A stretch of 64,000 bases of DNA from the NCBI GenBank assembly GCA_003049465.1, contig PYSS01000041.1, positions 186,001 through 250,000 of the forward strand, read 5' to 3'. Each line of letters starts with the position of its first letter. Position 1 is the first letter of the stretch. The notes under the pieces were generated by a model, which had not been told where the DNA came from, made no database searches, and was given only the letters and a program-made list of their open reading frames with translations. Position numbers and translations under genes: made by a program. This stretch comes from Magnaporthiopsis rhizophila. Taxonomy: Eukaryota; Ascomycota; Sordariomycetes; Magnaporthales; Magnaporthaceae. This document shows positions 51,781 through 62,229 of this stretch, piece by piece.

Positions 51781-52443
51781 ATGGCCCAGACACAGCCAGC
51801 CGCATCAGCCGTCCCCCCTGGCCTCATGGCCGACATCACGGCCTACGTCGAGGAGTACATGTCGCACTACGACGGTTCGCACGACTTCAACCACATCAAA
51901 CGCGTCTTGGCCCTCTCTCGAAGCATCCTAGCCGACGAGAAAGGCCCGGCAGCCTCCCGCGGCATCGTCTACGACGAGACGCTCATCGAGCTGGGTGCGC
52001 TGCTCCACGACGTCGGCGATAAAAAGTACCTGCAGCCGGGCCAGGACGCCATGACGCTGGTGCGCGACGTGCTCCTCGAAAAGGGCGCCGACCCGAGCCT
52101 CGCCGCCCGCGTCCAGGACCTGGTCCTCCACGTGTCCTTCTCGAGCGAGAAGAAGGACCCGGCAAAGGTCGTGGCCAAGCTGGCGGGGCTGCCCGAGCTG
52201 GCCGTGGTCCAGGACGCCGACCGCCTCGACGCCATCGGCGCCGTCGGCGTCGGCCGCTGCTTCGCGTTTACGGGCGCAAGAGGCGGCACGCTGGATAACG
52301 CCATCGACCACTTTGTCGAGAAGCTGGAGCTGCTCGAGGGCATGATGAAGACCGAGGCCGGCAGGACGAGGGCGCGCAGGCGGACGGAGCGCCTCGTCGA
52401 GTTCAGGGGCTGGTGGGCGGAGGAGACCGAGACCTTGGTGTAG
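51781..52443 (+). CDS. HD-domain metal-dependent phosphohydrolase
   Basis: Intronless, 220 residues, ATG at 51781. The HD ligands are H38 in SHDFNHIKRV, the H76-D77 doublet in LGALLHDVGD and D145/D147 in VVQDADRLDAIG. It is a soluble, single-domain protein like bacterial YedJ and its fungal relatives, expected to hydrolyse phosphoesters or nucleotides in the cytosol. The C-terminus is helical and basic. The substrate is unknown. Confidence 0.88.
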   Translation: MAQTQPAASAVPPGLMADITAYVEEYMSHYDGSHDFNHIKRVLALSRSILADEKGPAASRGIVYDETLIELGALLHDVGDKKYLQPGQDAMTLVRDVLLEKGADPSLAARVQDLVLHVSFSSEKKDPAKVVAKLAGLPELAVVQDADRLDAIGAVGVGRCFAFTGARGGTLDNAIDHFVEKLELLEGMMKTEAGRTRARRRTERLVEFRGWWAEETETLV

Positions 52444-52681
52444 GGGACGCGGGGCCGGACACGTTGGTGGTGTGCTGTGGTTTGGTTTGGAGGGGTCAAA
52501 AGATCTTGGACTGCATCTCGGCCGAGTTGGGCTTGAGTCCGAGGTCTCCACTGCCGTGCTTTTGAGAAAATGACAAGAAATAAGCAAGCCTCCCCGTCAA
52601 TTCATTCCTACGTCTCTTCTCGCTGTCAGGGATTCCCTAGGACCGGCTGCCGTTTCCCCTAGCCACGAATCCCCAACCACA

Positions 52682-54343
52682 ATGGCAGCAGACAAGGAGG
52701 AAAACACCATGGCGGCAGACAAGCGGAAGACCACGGCCGGCGCAATGGCCGCGCCAAATGCCCCCACGAACCAGGACCCGGCCTCGCCAGCCCTCCCCAC
52801 CCTCCGCGTCGTCGGCATCCTCGTCTCGCTCATCCTCAGCGTCTTCCTCTTCGCCCTCGACCTGACGATCCTGGCTAACGCCGTGCCCGCCATCACGTCC
52901 ACCTTCCACAGCCTGGCCCACGTGCCCTGGTACGGCAGCGCCTTTTTTCTGACCTCGGCGCCCGCCCAGTGCGCCTACGGCAAGGTCTACTCGCACTTTG
53001 ACCACAAGCGCTCGTTCCTGGTCGCCGTGGCCATCTTCGAGGCGGGAAACCTGATCTCGGGCCTGGCCGTCGACAGCCCCATGCTGATCGCGGGGCGCGC
53101 CCTCAGCGGCGTCGGTGGCGCCGGCATCATCACGGGCGCCTTTACCATCATCGCCAGCATCGCGCCGCCCAACAAGACCCCGCTATACATGGGCGTGCTC
53201 GGCGCCACCTTTGGCGTCGCCAGCGTGGCCGGTCCTTTGCTGGGGGGCGTTTTCACGTCCCGCATCTCGTGGCGCTGGTGCTTCCTCATCAACCTGCCCA
53301 TCGGCGCCGTCGCCGCCGCCCTCATGATGGTGCTCTTCCGCACCCGCGATTCCGCGTCGGCCATAAAAACTCCGGCCAACACCCTCCCGCTGCGCGAGAA
53401 GCTCCTCCGCCTCGACCCGGCCGGCATCGTGCTCGTCGTGCTGGGGCTGGGCTGCTTCACGCTGGCCATGCAGCTGGGCAGCGAGGTCGGCGACTGGCGC
53501 CAGCCGAGCGTCGTCGGCTGCTTCGCCGCGTCCGCCGTCGTCATCGTCTCCTTCACCGCGCTCGAGTGGCGCCTCGGCGACCGCGCCATGGTGCAGTACC
53601 GGCTGCTGCGCCACTACGCCCTGGTGGCCGGCAACGTGACGGTCAACTTCTTCGTCGCGACCGCCTACTTCCCGCTCATGTACTCGCTACCCATCTACAT
53701 GCAGGCCGTGCTGGGCGCGTCCGCCTCGACCAGCGGCGTCTGGACCATCCCCTTCATCCTCGGCGTGTCGGTCCTCGTCATGGCCGTCAACATGACCATG
53801 CCGCGCGTGCCCTGGCCGCTGTGGCTGGTCGTCGGCCCCTCCGTCATCACCGCCGGCGCCGCCTGTCTGTACACGCTGGACCTGCACACGTCGCTCGCCC
53901 GCCTCCTGGGGTTTCAGCTGCTGGCCGGCGCGGGGATCGGCATGGTGCTGCAGGTGCCCGTCGTGGCCAACCAGGCCCTGCTGGCGGGGACCGACGACGT
54001 GCCCGCAGTCATCGGCATGACCCTCTTCTCCGAGACGGTCGGCAGCGTGCTCTTCATGCCCGCCGTGCAGGCGTCGTTCGTCGACGCGCTCGTCGCCCGC
54101 GTCGCCGCCTCGCCCGCCCTGGCCGTAGCCGGCGTCACGCCACGCAGGGTTCTTGAGGTCGGCGCCGAGAGCATCCGGGAAACGTTTCCCGACAGCCTGG
54201 TGCCCGAGGTCCTAGCTTGCTACATGGCTGGCATCCGCGTCGCTCTCTTGATCGAGGTGGTGTGCGCCGCTGTGTCTCTGCTTGCGGCCTGTATGGTTCT
54301 CGCCATGTACTTGACCCGGAGGTTGCGGAAAGAAGGTGCATAA
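52682..54343 (+). CDS. MFS transporter, 14-TM drug:H+ antiporter (DHA2/TRI12 type)
   Basis: Intronless, 553 residues, ATG at 52682 (another in-frame ATG lies at 52709). A cytosolic N-terminus is followed by 14 predicted helices. Family signs: LFALDLTILANAVPAIT in TM1 (motif D1), YGKVYSHFDHKRSF at the motif A position, and the antiporter motif C GVASVAGPLLGGVFTSRISWRWCFLINLPIGAV-like stretch in TM5 with GPLLGG. A likely plasma-membrane exporter of toxic compounds or metabolites. No biosynthetic core gene lies next to it, so the cargo is open. Confidence 0.9.
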   Translation: MAADKEENTMAADKRKTTAGAMAAPNAPTNQDPASPALPTLRVVGILVSLILSVFLFALDLTILANAVPAITSTFHSLAHVPWYGSAFFLTSAPAQCAYGKVYSHFDHKRSFLVAVAIFEAGNLISGLAVDSPMLIAGRALSGVGGAGIITGAFTIIASIAPPNKTPLYMGVLGATFGVASVAGPLLGGVFTSRISWRWCFLINLPIGAVAAALMMVLFRTRDSASAIKTPANTLPLREKLLRLDPAGIVLVVLGLGCFTLAMQLGSEVGDWRQPSVVGCFAASAVVIVSFTALEWRLGDRAMVQYRLLRHYALVAGNVTVNFFVATAYFPLMYSLPIYMQAVLGASASTSGVWTIPFILGVSVLVMAVNMTMPRVPWPLWLVVGPSVITAGAACLYTLDLHTSLARLLGFQLLAGAGIGMVLQVPVVANQALLAGTDDVPAVIGMTLFSETVGSVLFMPAVQASFVDALVARVAASPALAVAGVTPRRVLEVGAESIRETFPDSLVPEVLACYMAGIRVALLIEVVCAAVSLLAACMVLAMYLTRRLRKEGA

Positions 54344-54576
54344 AGGTGTTTGCTAGCGGCCTGGGAGGGAATCACGATTGTGTATTTCACCAGAAGATAC
54401 CGAGTCCCAGTCAACCTGGCCACTCCACCGTATAAAAAACAGAAGAAGTTATTGCAAAACACCCAATACCCATGAATCTCGGACGTACACTCCCTTCCCA
54501 CTAGACAAACCAAACCATCTTACCCCAGTACAAGCCCCGGAATTCGAAAAGGGAAGGTGCAACTTTTTGCTCAAAG

Positions 54577-55109
54577 TCACTTTTTTTTATCGGAAATGCA
54601 AACAATGAGTGCTTTCCCTGAACAGTCGAGCTCGACGGCGCATCCAATCTTTGTCGACCCGTCATGAAGCAGCTGCGACAACTCGCCGCCTGGCTTTCCA
54701 GCCTTGACTGCATTGACCGCCGCCGATCGCGCAGTGTCTTGGAAGGCAGCTTTAACCTGGGCTAGCAGGTCGCCCTTGCTAGATGAGGGCAAACTGTGCA
54801 TAAACACAGGGCTTGGCCCCCCCTGAATGATGGCGCATTAGTATTAATTATTGGCAGTTTTCTCCCAAAACATGTGACTGAACTTACCCCTCCACCACGC
54901 TGACAGCTTTTGGCCATCACCAGGGCTTTGGATTCTAATGAAGTATCCCACGCGAGTTTCATCAAGCCCGGCTTCGCTTTGGCGCGGATGCCGTTTATTT
55001 GCGATAGGTAGTCGTTCGGACCTGGCGTGGCACGTTTGTTATAGCCTTGAGGAATCGTCGCAGCCGAAGCCATGGCAATGAGATACGTGAAGGTAAGCAG
55101 TGGAAGCAT
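54577..55109 (-). CDS. Small secreted CAP/SCP-like protein
   Basis: Two exons in transcript order: 55109-54888 and 54822-54577, phase 0, with a 65-nt intron (GTAAGT...TTCAG after a TACTAAT-type branch); 155 residues. Signal peptide MLPLLTFTYLIAMASAAT, then NDYLSQINGIRAKAKPGLMKLAWDTSLE, typical of the first helix of CAP (PR-1-like) domains. The C-terminal STKIGCAVELDCSGKALIVC has the paired Cys near a final strand. The conserved CAP His/Glu cavity residues cannot be placed with confidence, and at about 135 mature residues the domain is short. Possibly an effector-like or defence-related secreted protein, but that is inference. Confidence 0.75.
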
Positions 55110-55384
55110 ATTTGTTGGTTGGTAAGATTTTTCTCCTGTTTTCTGAAATGAGCCGGCAAGGCGTTGAAATGGATAATGTGCATTCCGATCTAATTAATCT
55201 AGTGACTGGAAAAAGTGTACCCAGAGCTTTTTAAATAGGAGGCATGATTATTCGGGTTAATTAGGTTAGAGCTTACTGTTGCGACAGGGGACAGCACTTT
55301 CCGTTAATATCCGCTTATTGTTATTATTATCAAGCCCTGTAATTAGAATGCGAGCTCCCTGCAGGAAGTCCGACACTTTACAAA

Positions 55385-55453
55385 CAGTAAGACGGCTTGC
55401 AAGCAGTAAGGCGCCCTGCAGGCAGTAAAACGCCTTGGAACGCCTGCAGGCAG
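55385..55453. repeat. 19-nt tandem repeat, about three units
   Basis: CAGTAAGACGGCTTGCAAG (55385), CAGTAAGGCGCCCTGCAGG (55404) and CAGTAAAACGCC (55423) follow each other with a 19-nt period; the third is extended and ends in CCTGCAGGCAG. Confidence 0.7.
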
Positions 55454-55949
55454 AGGGAATCAAGCTCCACGGACAATCCCATGGACTGCCATTGCGTGGC
55501 TGGGGGAGGGACGAGGACAGCGACTTGGCCTTCGATCTCCTCTCCCAGTTCTCGACCATGCCCCCGGGCAACAAAAGAAGCACGCCAAGCAATCAAAGGA
55601 GGCCGAGCCCGCAAATGACGAAGGCCTTCTACGGACTGAACAAGCGGATGAAGAGGCCTGTAGATCATTCAGGAAGCCGTCTCGGCGGTTCCGCAGTAGT
55701 CCCACGCTGCGGCAGCAGTCCCATCGGGTGGACGACCCTCCGCGCGGGTCTCCACATGCTGTTCCGAAGGGGCATGTGCTCCGTCAAGGACGAGCTGCAA
55801 AAAAAAAAAAAAAGTCTGCGGCGCGCCGGTGCAGGAAGAAGCCCATCTGGCACACACCGAGCCTGTACCTGGTGCATAAGCATCTCCGAGCGCTGAACAG
55901 GAGCTTCTGCGAGGAGGGAACAGCACGTCATTAAGACTCCGACAGCTGC

Positions 55950-56110
55950 CGGACATGGCATGCTCGTCAGAATGTCGGGGCGAGCGCGACAAGGTCTTCT
56001 CGCTCCTGGACATAGTGAAGCCGGAGATGGTACGGTCCTGGGGTGCGACTACGCAACGAAAACGTCGACGATGTTCCAAACATGGCAAGGTTTTTCATGA
56101 CGCATCTCAA
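55950..56110 (+). pseudogene. HET-like coding relic
   Basis: A frame reads ERDKVFSLLDIVKPEMV, close to the conserved D-K-V-F-S-L-L-G-L block of HET proteins. After a one-base shift near 56040 comes CDYATKTSTMFQTWQGF, at the place where HET proteins have P-D-Y-s-k-s. Flanking sequence is full of stops. A short, frameshifted remnant; the identification is tentative. Confidence 0.35.
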
Positions 56111-56772
56111 CAACCCGGGGCCGCCTCGGGAGGGCAACCCATGGGAGAAGACGAGCACCCGGTCCGGGTGGCGGACGATCCGGAGCCTCGGCCGGAGGCC
56201 ATGTTCCGCGCTGCCGGAATCCTGCCCCCTAATCCCTCGGCCATGCCTCCGACGGCTAGTCGGCGCGCTACCAACACCTGGCAACTGTGCGGCACCTGCC
56301 CTCGGTCTTTGACCGGGCGGTGCCGCCCGCCTGGCGCGGATGGGCGTGGCTGGGGGGTCGCAGGCGCTCTAATTACTAGGTACTTCCGGTGAGAGGACCG
56401 GCGCCGCGCCAACGACGCCCTGGACGTGGGAGGCGTGGCGCTCGGCGGCCATTTTGCTGACGATGATATCCCGCGCAATGCTGACAAGGCCGACTTCTCG
56501 CCCGACAGCTGGTGCCTTCAACCGCCCTCTTCTTTGAGGCAGTGATACGTGCGCCTCTTGAAGAGGTATTTATTCCAGGCGAAGCCACGACAGAAGGATG
56601 ACTTTCCGATCTTGAACGGGCAGGTCATGTGAAAAACACGCTTGTCTTTGGGAGATCAGACAAATCTATGGTGCAGACAAGCCACTTTTAAAGAACAAAA
56701 CAACTTCTATGTCATTTCTCCATGTAGCTGAACACTGAACAATAGCGAGGCCGGCCCCGTAGTGAAGTGCAT

Positions 56773-58733
56773 TCATTTCACCTCTACCTGCGAGGCTTGC
56801 TCCTTTACGGAGCCCGTTTCTTGTCCATCGTCCAGCGCCGGAACATCCTGATACGGCACTTTGAACGTGGCCTTTCCCCCACCAAGATAGTAGTAGCCAA
56901 CACCCACGAGACCCCAGCCGAACAGAACGACGGATGCGTAGTTCATATTGTCCGCTTGGACAGGCAGAGTAAAGGGGAACATGCCGAAGACGACAACCAA
57001 CACGATCCAAATGACGGCAAATATGTTGAGAAAGTAGCCAAGTCTCTTGGGCAGCACAAAGTAGCCGTACTGACTTCTGCGCAGCGTGGATCGGTTATTG
57101 AATATCATGTACCAGATGGGGACGACGTAAGACAGATAAGATCCGATGATGGCCAGGGAGAGCACGGCGTTGAAAGCGGTGACGTTACCGAGGTACAGCA
57201 GGCCTAGAATGACCTGAAGTATGAAGACGACGCCGACCGCCCGCGCGGGTACGTGGAGTCTTGGATCGATGTGATCGAAGTAGCGTGAAAAAGGAACTCC
57301 GTCGTCCCGGGCAAAAGCCCAGAGTGTTCGCGATGTGGATGCCAGCGAGGCCATGGCGCCAGCCGTGGCGATGGCGGAAGGAATCAATGACATGACAATG
57401 GCTCCAGCTTTCGATTTTGTGACATCGAGGAAGATCTGCATGAACGGGAAGCCGGTCCGTGTGTCGAGCAGTGCTTGGAGCGGGCTTGTCGAGTACAACA
57501 GCAAGATTGTGTAGCCGAACCCGAGCACGCCGTTGACCGCCACGCCCCCAATCATGGCCAAAGGCACGTTGCGGCTGGCATGGGGCAATTCCTCGGCCAG
57601 GTGGCAGGCTGCGTCATAGCTGCGAGGTGCAATGTTGATTAGTTTTTATTTTGGTCCAGGTGGGAAAAACGCACGTCGCGAGATGGAACTGACCCAAGCA
57701 TTGGATAGACTGCGCTCTGCATGCCGATCAGCCACGACACGCCGTCACTTGTCCATCCACTGCTATTAACGACGTCTGTAAAGACGAAGGCGGCCGAGTT
57801 CTTCTCACTCATGACCCCCAAGGTGACCATGATAGCGATGAGGCCAGCGATGTGCAAGATGCCTGTATCACTAGATGAGCGTTTGACTTTGTCTGGCATG
57901 TTTGAACAACAAATGACGCGGCACACACAAAGTTTTAAGAACGGAGAAGAAATAATTACCAGCCATTAGGTTGACATTGGGCAGGAGCTTGATGCCAAAG
58001 ATGTTGACAACAGCGGCGTAGGTGAGTATGGCCCAGTAGAAGAGTACGCCTTGCCACCGTGGACGGTCGTACGATTCGTCATTGAAAACGATGAGAGCCT
58101 GCAGCTGGAGACCTGCCGCGAAAGCACACGAGGCGCCGAGGATGATCTGTCCACTAACGGAGATCCAGCCCGTGGCCCACGAAGCAATGGCTCTCCGCTT
58201 CTCGGGCGCGAGAAGAGCAACCCAGTGATACTGGCCTGTGAAGAAACAGAGCTTAATTAGCTGCCATTATCTGGCCCCTATGCAGGGTTATGCGGAAGAG
58301 GGAGAGGGTGTGGACCTACCGCCTGCTGTAGGATACATCGAGGCGATCTCGGACAGTGAGAGGACGATGGCCATGCTACCAATAAAGGCGAGAATACTAT
58401 ATCGGAGGGTTGCCATCGGATGTTAGAAGTGCCAACAGTGTTACAAAAAAAAGAGGTTGGTGAGAAGCAAACTTACTAGTTATAGACGAGACAAGGTGGC
58501 CCTCCGCTGATCAAGGCCGACGAGACGACGGTAGACAGAGCCTCCCATGTTGCCATCAGGCAGAGAACAAGGGACCCCACGGCCAAGGGGGAGAAGCCAC
58601 GCTCCAGCTCCTGCTTGTGTCCGAGCTGAGCAAGTCTTGCCTCGTCGCTCACCACCACGAGGGGGCGTGACATGGTAGCTTGGAGCTTGTCGGGAGCCGC
58701 CCCTTGCTCGCTGTCTTGGCTACCAGCCATCAT
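56773..58733 (-). CDS. APC-superfamily amino acid/GABA permease
   Basis: Five exons in transcript order: 58733-58477, 58396-58320, 58235-57960, 57862-57694, 57619-56773; 541 residues, every junction in phase. The ATG at 58733 is the first good start (MMAGSQDSEQ). The N-terminus LAQLGHKQELERGFSPLAVGSLVLCLMATWEAL is the fungal amino-acid/choline (ACT/GABA permease) entry motif, followed by SLSEIASMYPTAGGQYHWVALLAPE and SWATGWISVSGQI. The long last exon has YDAACHLAEELPHASRNVPLAM and FARDDGVPFSRYFDHIDPRLHVPARAV. About 12 TM helices; likely plasma-membrane uptake of an amino acid or amine. Its place beside the homogentisate genes suggests an aromatic amino acid or amine as cargo, which is inference. 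Confidence 0.9.
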
Positions 58734-59584
58734 CGTCTTCCTCGGCGAGTGTGGTAGATGGACGCGGGTGCCAACGGGCCTAAATGGCCACTGGGATTCC
58801 TGGAATACGCAGGACTGGGGAGGCGTGGTTGCAGGCAACAAGCGAGATGGACGAGCACCAGGTCGGAAGTTGGTGTGCATCAACAGGGATGAAGTCGAGA
58901 TCTTGCAGCTTAGCAACTGCCGTGGACTTTTAAGCCTTGAGAGAATTTACTACGAGACGCAATCTCCTTTGCTGGTTGAGATAAGATGTCAACTCGCCCC
59001 CGGCTCCCCGCAGGGTACTACCCGAGAGAAGTGCGGGGAAACTGGGGTAGTGTGCAGCCGGTAAAGCATTCCGAACCCAGCCTCGCTGCACTTGTGCTAG
59101 ATAGGGAAGTCCCCGAGTACTAGCGTACGCGGCGGTGACGTGCTCCTACCAAGATTCCTTGCTTGGGGTCGTGTGCCATCGTCGGCGCTAAGCTCGTAGT
59201 TATCTACGGCCAGGCGCTATGAGTGGCTGGCCATCTTATTGGTGTCGGGCCGCAGCTTGATATTCGGAACACTGGAAATTCCGCCTTGGTTCCGAGACGC
59301 GAATCTGGAGGCATGCCGAACGCCAAGCCATGCTCCATTCTAGGATGTGATCGACCTCGGGGTCGCCAAGAGGTTTCCGTGGCACTACTAATTACGACGC
59401 AATTACAAACAAGGCGCGTACAAAACGTGAAGGCCACGTTCAAGCTGGCTGCTGGGGCTTTCGGACCACCATCACTAACACCTTGCGCCCTACGCGTCCT
59501 CTCACGTCATAGAGACCCTTCTAGCTTTCTACGCATGCCGTCCGCAGCGAGCAAGCCTCCTCTTTACGAACCAGCACCACCAGG
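58734..59584. promoter_or_regulatory. Divergent promoter of permease and MoaF-like genes
   Basis: 0.85 kb between two divergent starts. A CGGAA...TTCCG pair (59265-59269/59279-59283, 9-nt spacer) and further TTCCGAA/TTCCG copies near 59069 and 59286 resemble Zn2Cys6-type half-sites also found in the fahA-hmgA promoter. Confidence 0.4.
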
Positions 59585-60412
59585 ATGGCTCAAAACAGCA
59601 CCACCACGACGGGCTACGTGCCTCAAGGCCAATGGCCAACACTTGGGGCCATGGCGGAGGGATTCGACGAGCATCTCATGGACTCGTCGGCGCATTTGGC
59701 CGGGAAGACCTTCGAGCATACGTTTAACAATGGTTGGCGGATCAAACACGAGTTCGACGCCGCCAAGCTGAAGTGGACCATGTTGGAAGGCGAAGGCGCC
59801 GGGGAATCCGGCTACGCCGAGTACAAGGCCTACGAGCTCCGGCGTGGGTTCTTCATGGTGGATTTCTACAAGGCAGATCACGAGGAGCTCATCACCCTCC
59901 TGCTTGACCTGCCGTCGGGCCGACTCAAGGTTGCCGCGTCCGGCTTTGCTGATAACAAGAACGGCGAGCGGCGGACGTGGACCATGTTTCTGGATGCCAC
60001 CAAGGCCGGAGACCGCGCCGTTGCCAGCTGTGACCCCACCACGGAGCTGGTCGGAAAGCACGTGCTGTACCGATACACGCCGCGCGACGCCTACCAGCAC
60101 TTCTACGTCTCCCCGGGGACGCTCATGTGGCACTGCGTCGCCGGAACGGAGAAGGACGTGGCCGACGCCGAGCAGGCCAAGGTCTTCAAGCTGTCCGACC
60201 GACTCTACCTCCTTTTCTGGACCGAGACGGTCATGCCGGTCGAGTCCGTCGTCGTCGTCGACCTCGACCAGATGCGCTCGACAGGCCGTTTCCTGTGCTG
60301 GGACCCCAAGCCGCAGTCCATGGTTCACGTCCGCTTTGGCTCACAGGCCACTGTTCTCGGCGACGTCGACGTTGGTGCCGAGCTTGCCAAGCCGCTGCGG
60401 AGCAAAATTTAG
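59585..60412 (+). CDS. MoaF-like protein (lipocalin-like double domain)
   Basis: Intronless, 275 residues; ATG at 59585 in a good context (CAGGATGGC). The two halves are similar beta-rich MoaF-type domains. The first has AGKTFEHTFNNGWRIKHEFD and YELRRGFFMVDFYKADHEELITLLLDL. The second has GKHVLYRYTPRDAYQHFYVSPGTLMWHC, RLYLLFWTETVMPVESVVVVDLDQMRSTGRF. In enterobacteria moaF belongs to the monoamine (tyramine) oxidase operon. No catalytic motif is visible; a small-molecule-binding role is likely. It lies between the permease and the homogentisate genes, which fits an accessory role in aromatic amine or amino-acid catabolism. Confidence 0.82.
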   Translation: MAQNSTTTTGYVPQGQWPTLGAMAEGFDEHLMDSSAHLAGKTFEHTFNNGWRIKHEFDAAKLKWTMLEGEGAGESGYAEYKAYELRRGFFMVDFYKADHEELITLLLDLPSGRLKVAASGFADNKNGERRTWTMFLDATKAGDRAVASCDPTTELVGKHVLYRYTPRDAYQHFYVSPGTLMWHCVAGTEKDVADAEQAKVFKLSDRLYLLFWTETVMPVESVVVVDLDQMRSTGRFLCWDPKPQSMVHVRFGSQATVLGDVDVGAELAKPLRSKI

Positions 60413-60889
60413 GCCAGGGTCTGGCGCGTTCGGAAGCGTCCTCGAGGGCGCAAGGGTCCACTGAGTGGTCAAGTGCGTTGGGTTAATTACAAGACGCGTG
60501 TCTTGTTTACTGTTGTAGTTATATGAAACTGGGAAACTCAATAGACCTTTAAACAAAAAGATCATCTGGCAGATCTCCTTAACCCTGAGGTTGCCGTCGA
60601 GCGTCCCTAGCCGTTTGTCAGTCGAGCCCTGTGTGGACTTCCAAGGTCTTCCTGTACGTGGCGCGCAACAAATGTGGCCTAGAGCCAGTGAATCCATATG
60701 GTTCCGAAAACATCATACACAAATGGCTTCTCCATCTCTCCCCCTCTGGAGTCTTGGTTTTCTTGCGTTTACTCATCTTCCCTGTGACACAGAATCAATG
60801 TCGGAATCTTTCCCCCAAATGGAATCAACCTGGACCCGAAACCATTCTCTTTGCATATTAGTTATCCTCTAGATCTGTAGCGCACGTTT
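60413..60889. other. Intergenic region between convergent genes
   Basis: 0.48 kb shared 3' flanks of the MoaF-like and fahA genes. Nothing else seen. Confidence 0.5.
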
Positions 60890-62229
60890 TCACACGGCCG
60901 GCAGGATCTTGCATCGACATTCACCAAAGCCCACGGCGCCGTCTTCGAGCGAGCCAGCGTATCCCGTGATGGTTATGGTGTCCCCGTCATCTACAAAGGC
61001 ACGTGGCGCACCGCCAGGCAAGCGGAGTGGAGTCTTCCCGCCTTTGGTCTGCTCCAGCAAACTCCCTTGGGTTCCAGGCTCAAGTCCCGATATGGTCCCA
61101 GAGCCAAGGAGATCTCCAGTCCGCATGTTGCAGCCTGCTACGCTGTGATGGGCAACCATCTGTGGCCAGGACCAAAGGAGATTCTTTGAAGAAGTGCGTG
61201 TGATGACGCTGGGATCACCTTGCTCGGCTGTGCAGTTGGTCAGCAGAAGAACGATGTCAATCTGGAGGTGGTGGGGTTTCACTTACTGGCCAGGGAGACC
61301 TCCAGTTTGATGTCGATAATGTTGTCTTTCCTCGTCTCCTTCAGGTAGTCTTGCAGCTCCACGGGATTCGGCAGGCCCGACGTCTTGAACGGCTCCAGGG
61401 CATCGGCCAGTACAACCCAAGGGCTGATGCTCGTGCCGAAGTTCTTTGCGTTGAACGGGCCGAGGGGCACATATTCCCACATCTGGATGTCCCGCGCGCT
61501 CCAGTCGTTCATCAAGACGAAGCCAAAGATGTGCTCCCCGGCATCGTCTACGCTGATGGGCTTTCCCAGCTGGTTACCCCGAGCGATGAACATGCCGAGC
61601 TCGAGTTCAATGTCGAGCTTCTTGCAAGGCGCAAAAACCGGCGCGGGGGCCCCGGGAGCGGGCAAGATTTGGCCCTTGGGGCGATGCAACGGGGTGCCGG
61701 ACACGACCACAGAGCTTGCGCGGCCGTGGTATGCCACCGGAACGTGGTTGTAGTTGGGGTTCAGGGCGTTTTCCGGCCCGCGGAACATGGCACCCACGGT
61801 CTGGGCGTGGTTTCGCCCGGCGAAGAAATCGGTGTAGTCTCCAACCGTCATCGGGAGATGGTGCTCGACCCGGTCCAGCGGGATGAGGGCCTCTTCGCGG
61901 AGCTTGACATCGTCTCGGAGCACCTGGGGATGGGCCGTGTCCTTCTTCAAGAGCTCCTGAATGTACTTGCGCACCTCCCGGTGAACAGGGCGGCCGAGGG
62001 CGGCAAACCGGTTGAGCGTGGTGTCCAAGAAGACGTCATGTTGGCTGCTCTGCAGGCCGGCACACTTGGAGAATCCGTTGCGTTGGGCCAGGACGTTGAG
62101 GTCCAGAGCGTAGTCTCCGATGGCGACGGCGACGTGAGGTTGCGGCTGGGCCTTAGTCGAAATGACGCCGAATGGCACATTGACCAGCGAGAAGTGTGAC
62201 TTGGGCGGGATGGAAAGCCAAGAGTCCAT
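60890..62229 (-). CDS. fahA: Fumarylacetoacetase
   Basis: Two exons in transcript order: 62229-61287 and 61227-60890, 426 residues, 59-nt intron with GTAAGT donor and CACAG acceptor; the joined codon is ACC. The start at 62229 gives the normal N-terminus (MDSWLSIPPKSHFSLVNVPFG); the frame upstream to 62745 is promoter. Active-site blocks: MTVGDYTDFFAGRNHA (metal Asp134, catalytic His141), LDIELELGMF (Glu ligands), FGFVLMNDWSARDIQMWEY (Asp ligand), FNAKNFGTS, TGDLLGSGTISG and FVDDGDTITITGYA. It performs the last step of tyrosine catabolism, fumarylacetoacetate to fumarate and acetoacetate, in the cytosol. It is divergent from homogentisate dioxygenase, as in known fungal clusters. Confidence 0.95.

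Larger units (their letters stand above)
55110..56772. other. 1.7-kb decayed region with microrepeats and a HET-like relic
   Basis: Contains a 19-nt tandem microrepeat (55385-55453), an A run (55800-55813) and a coding relic near 55950-56110. No intact gene. Its right end is the 3' flank of the permease gene. Confidence 0.5.
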
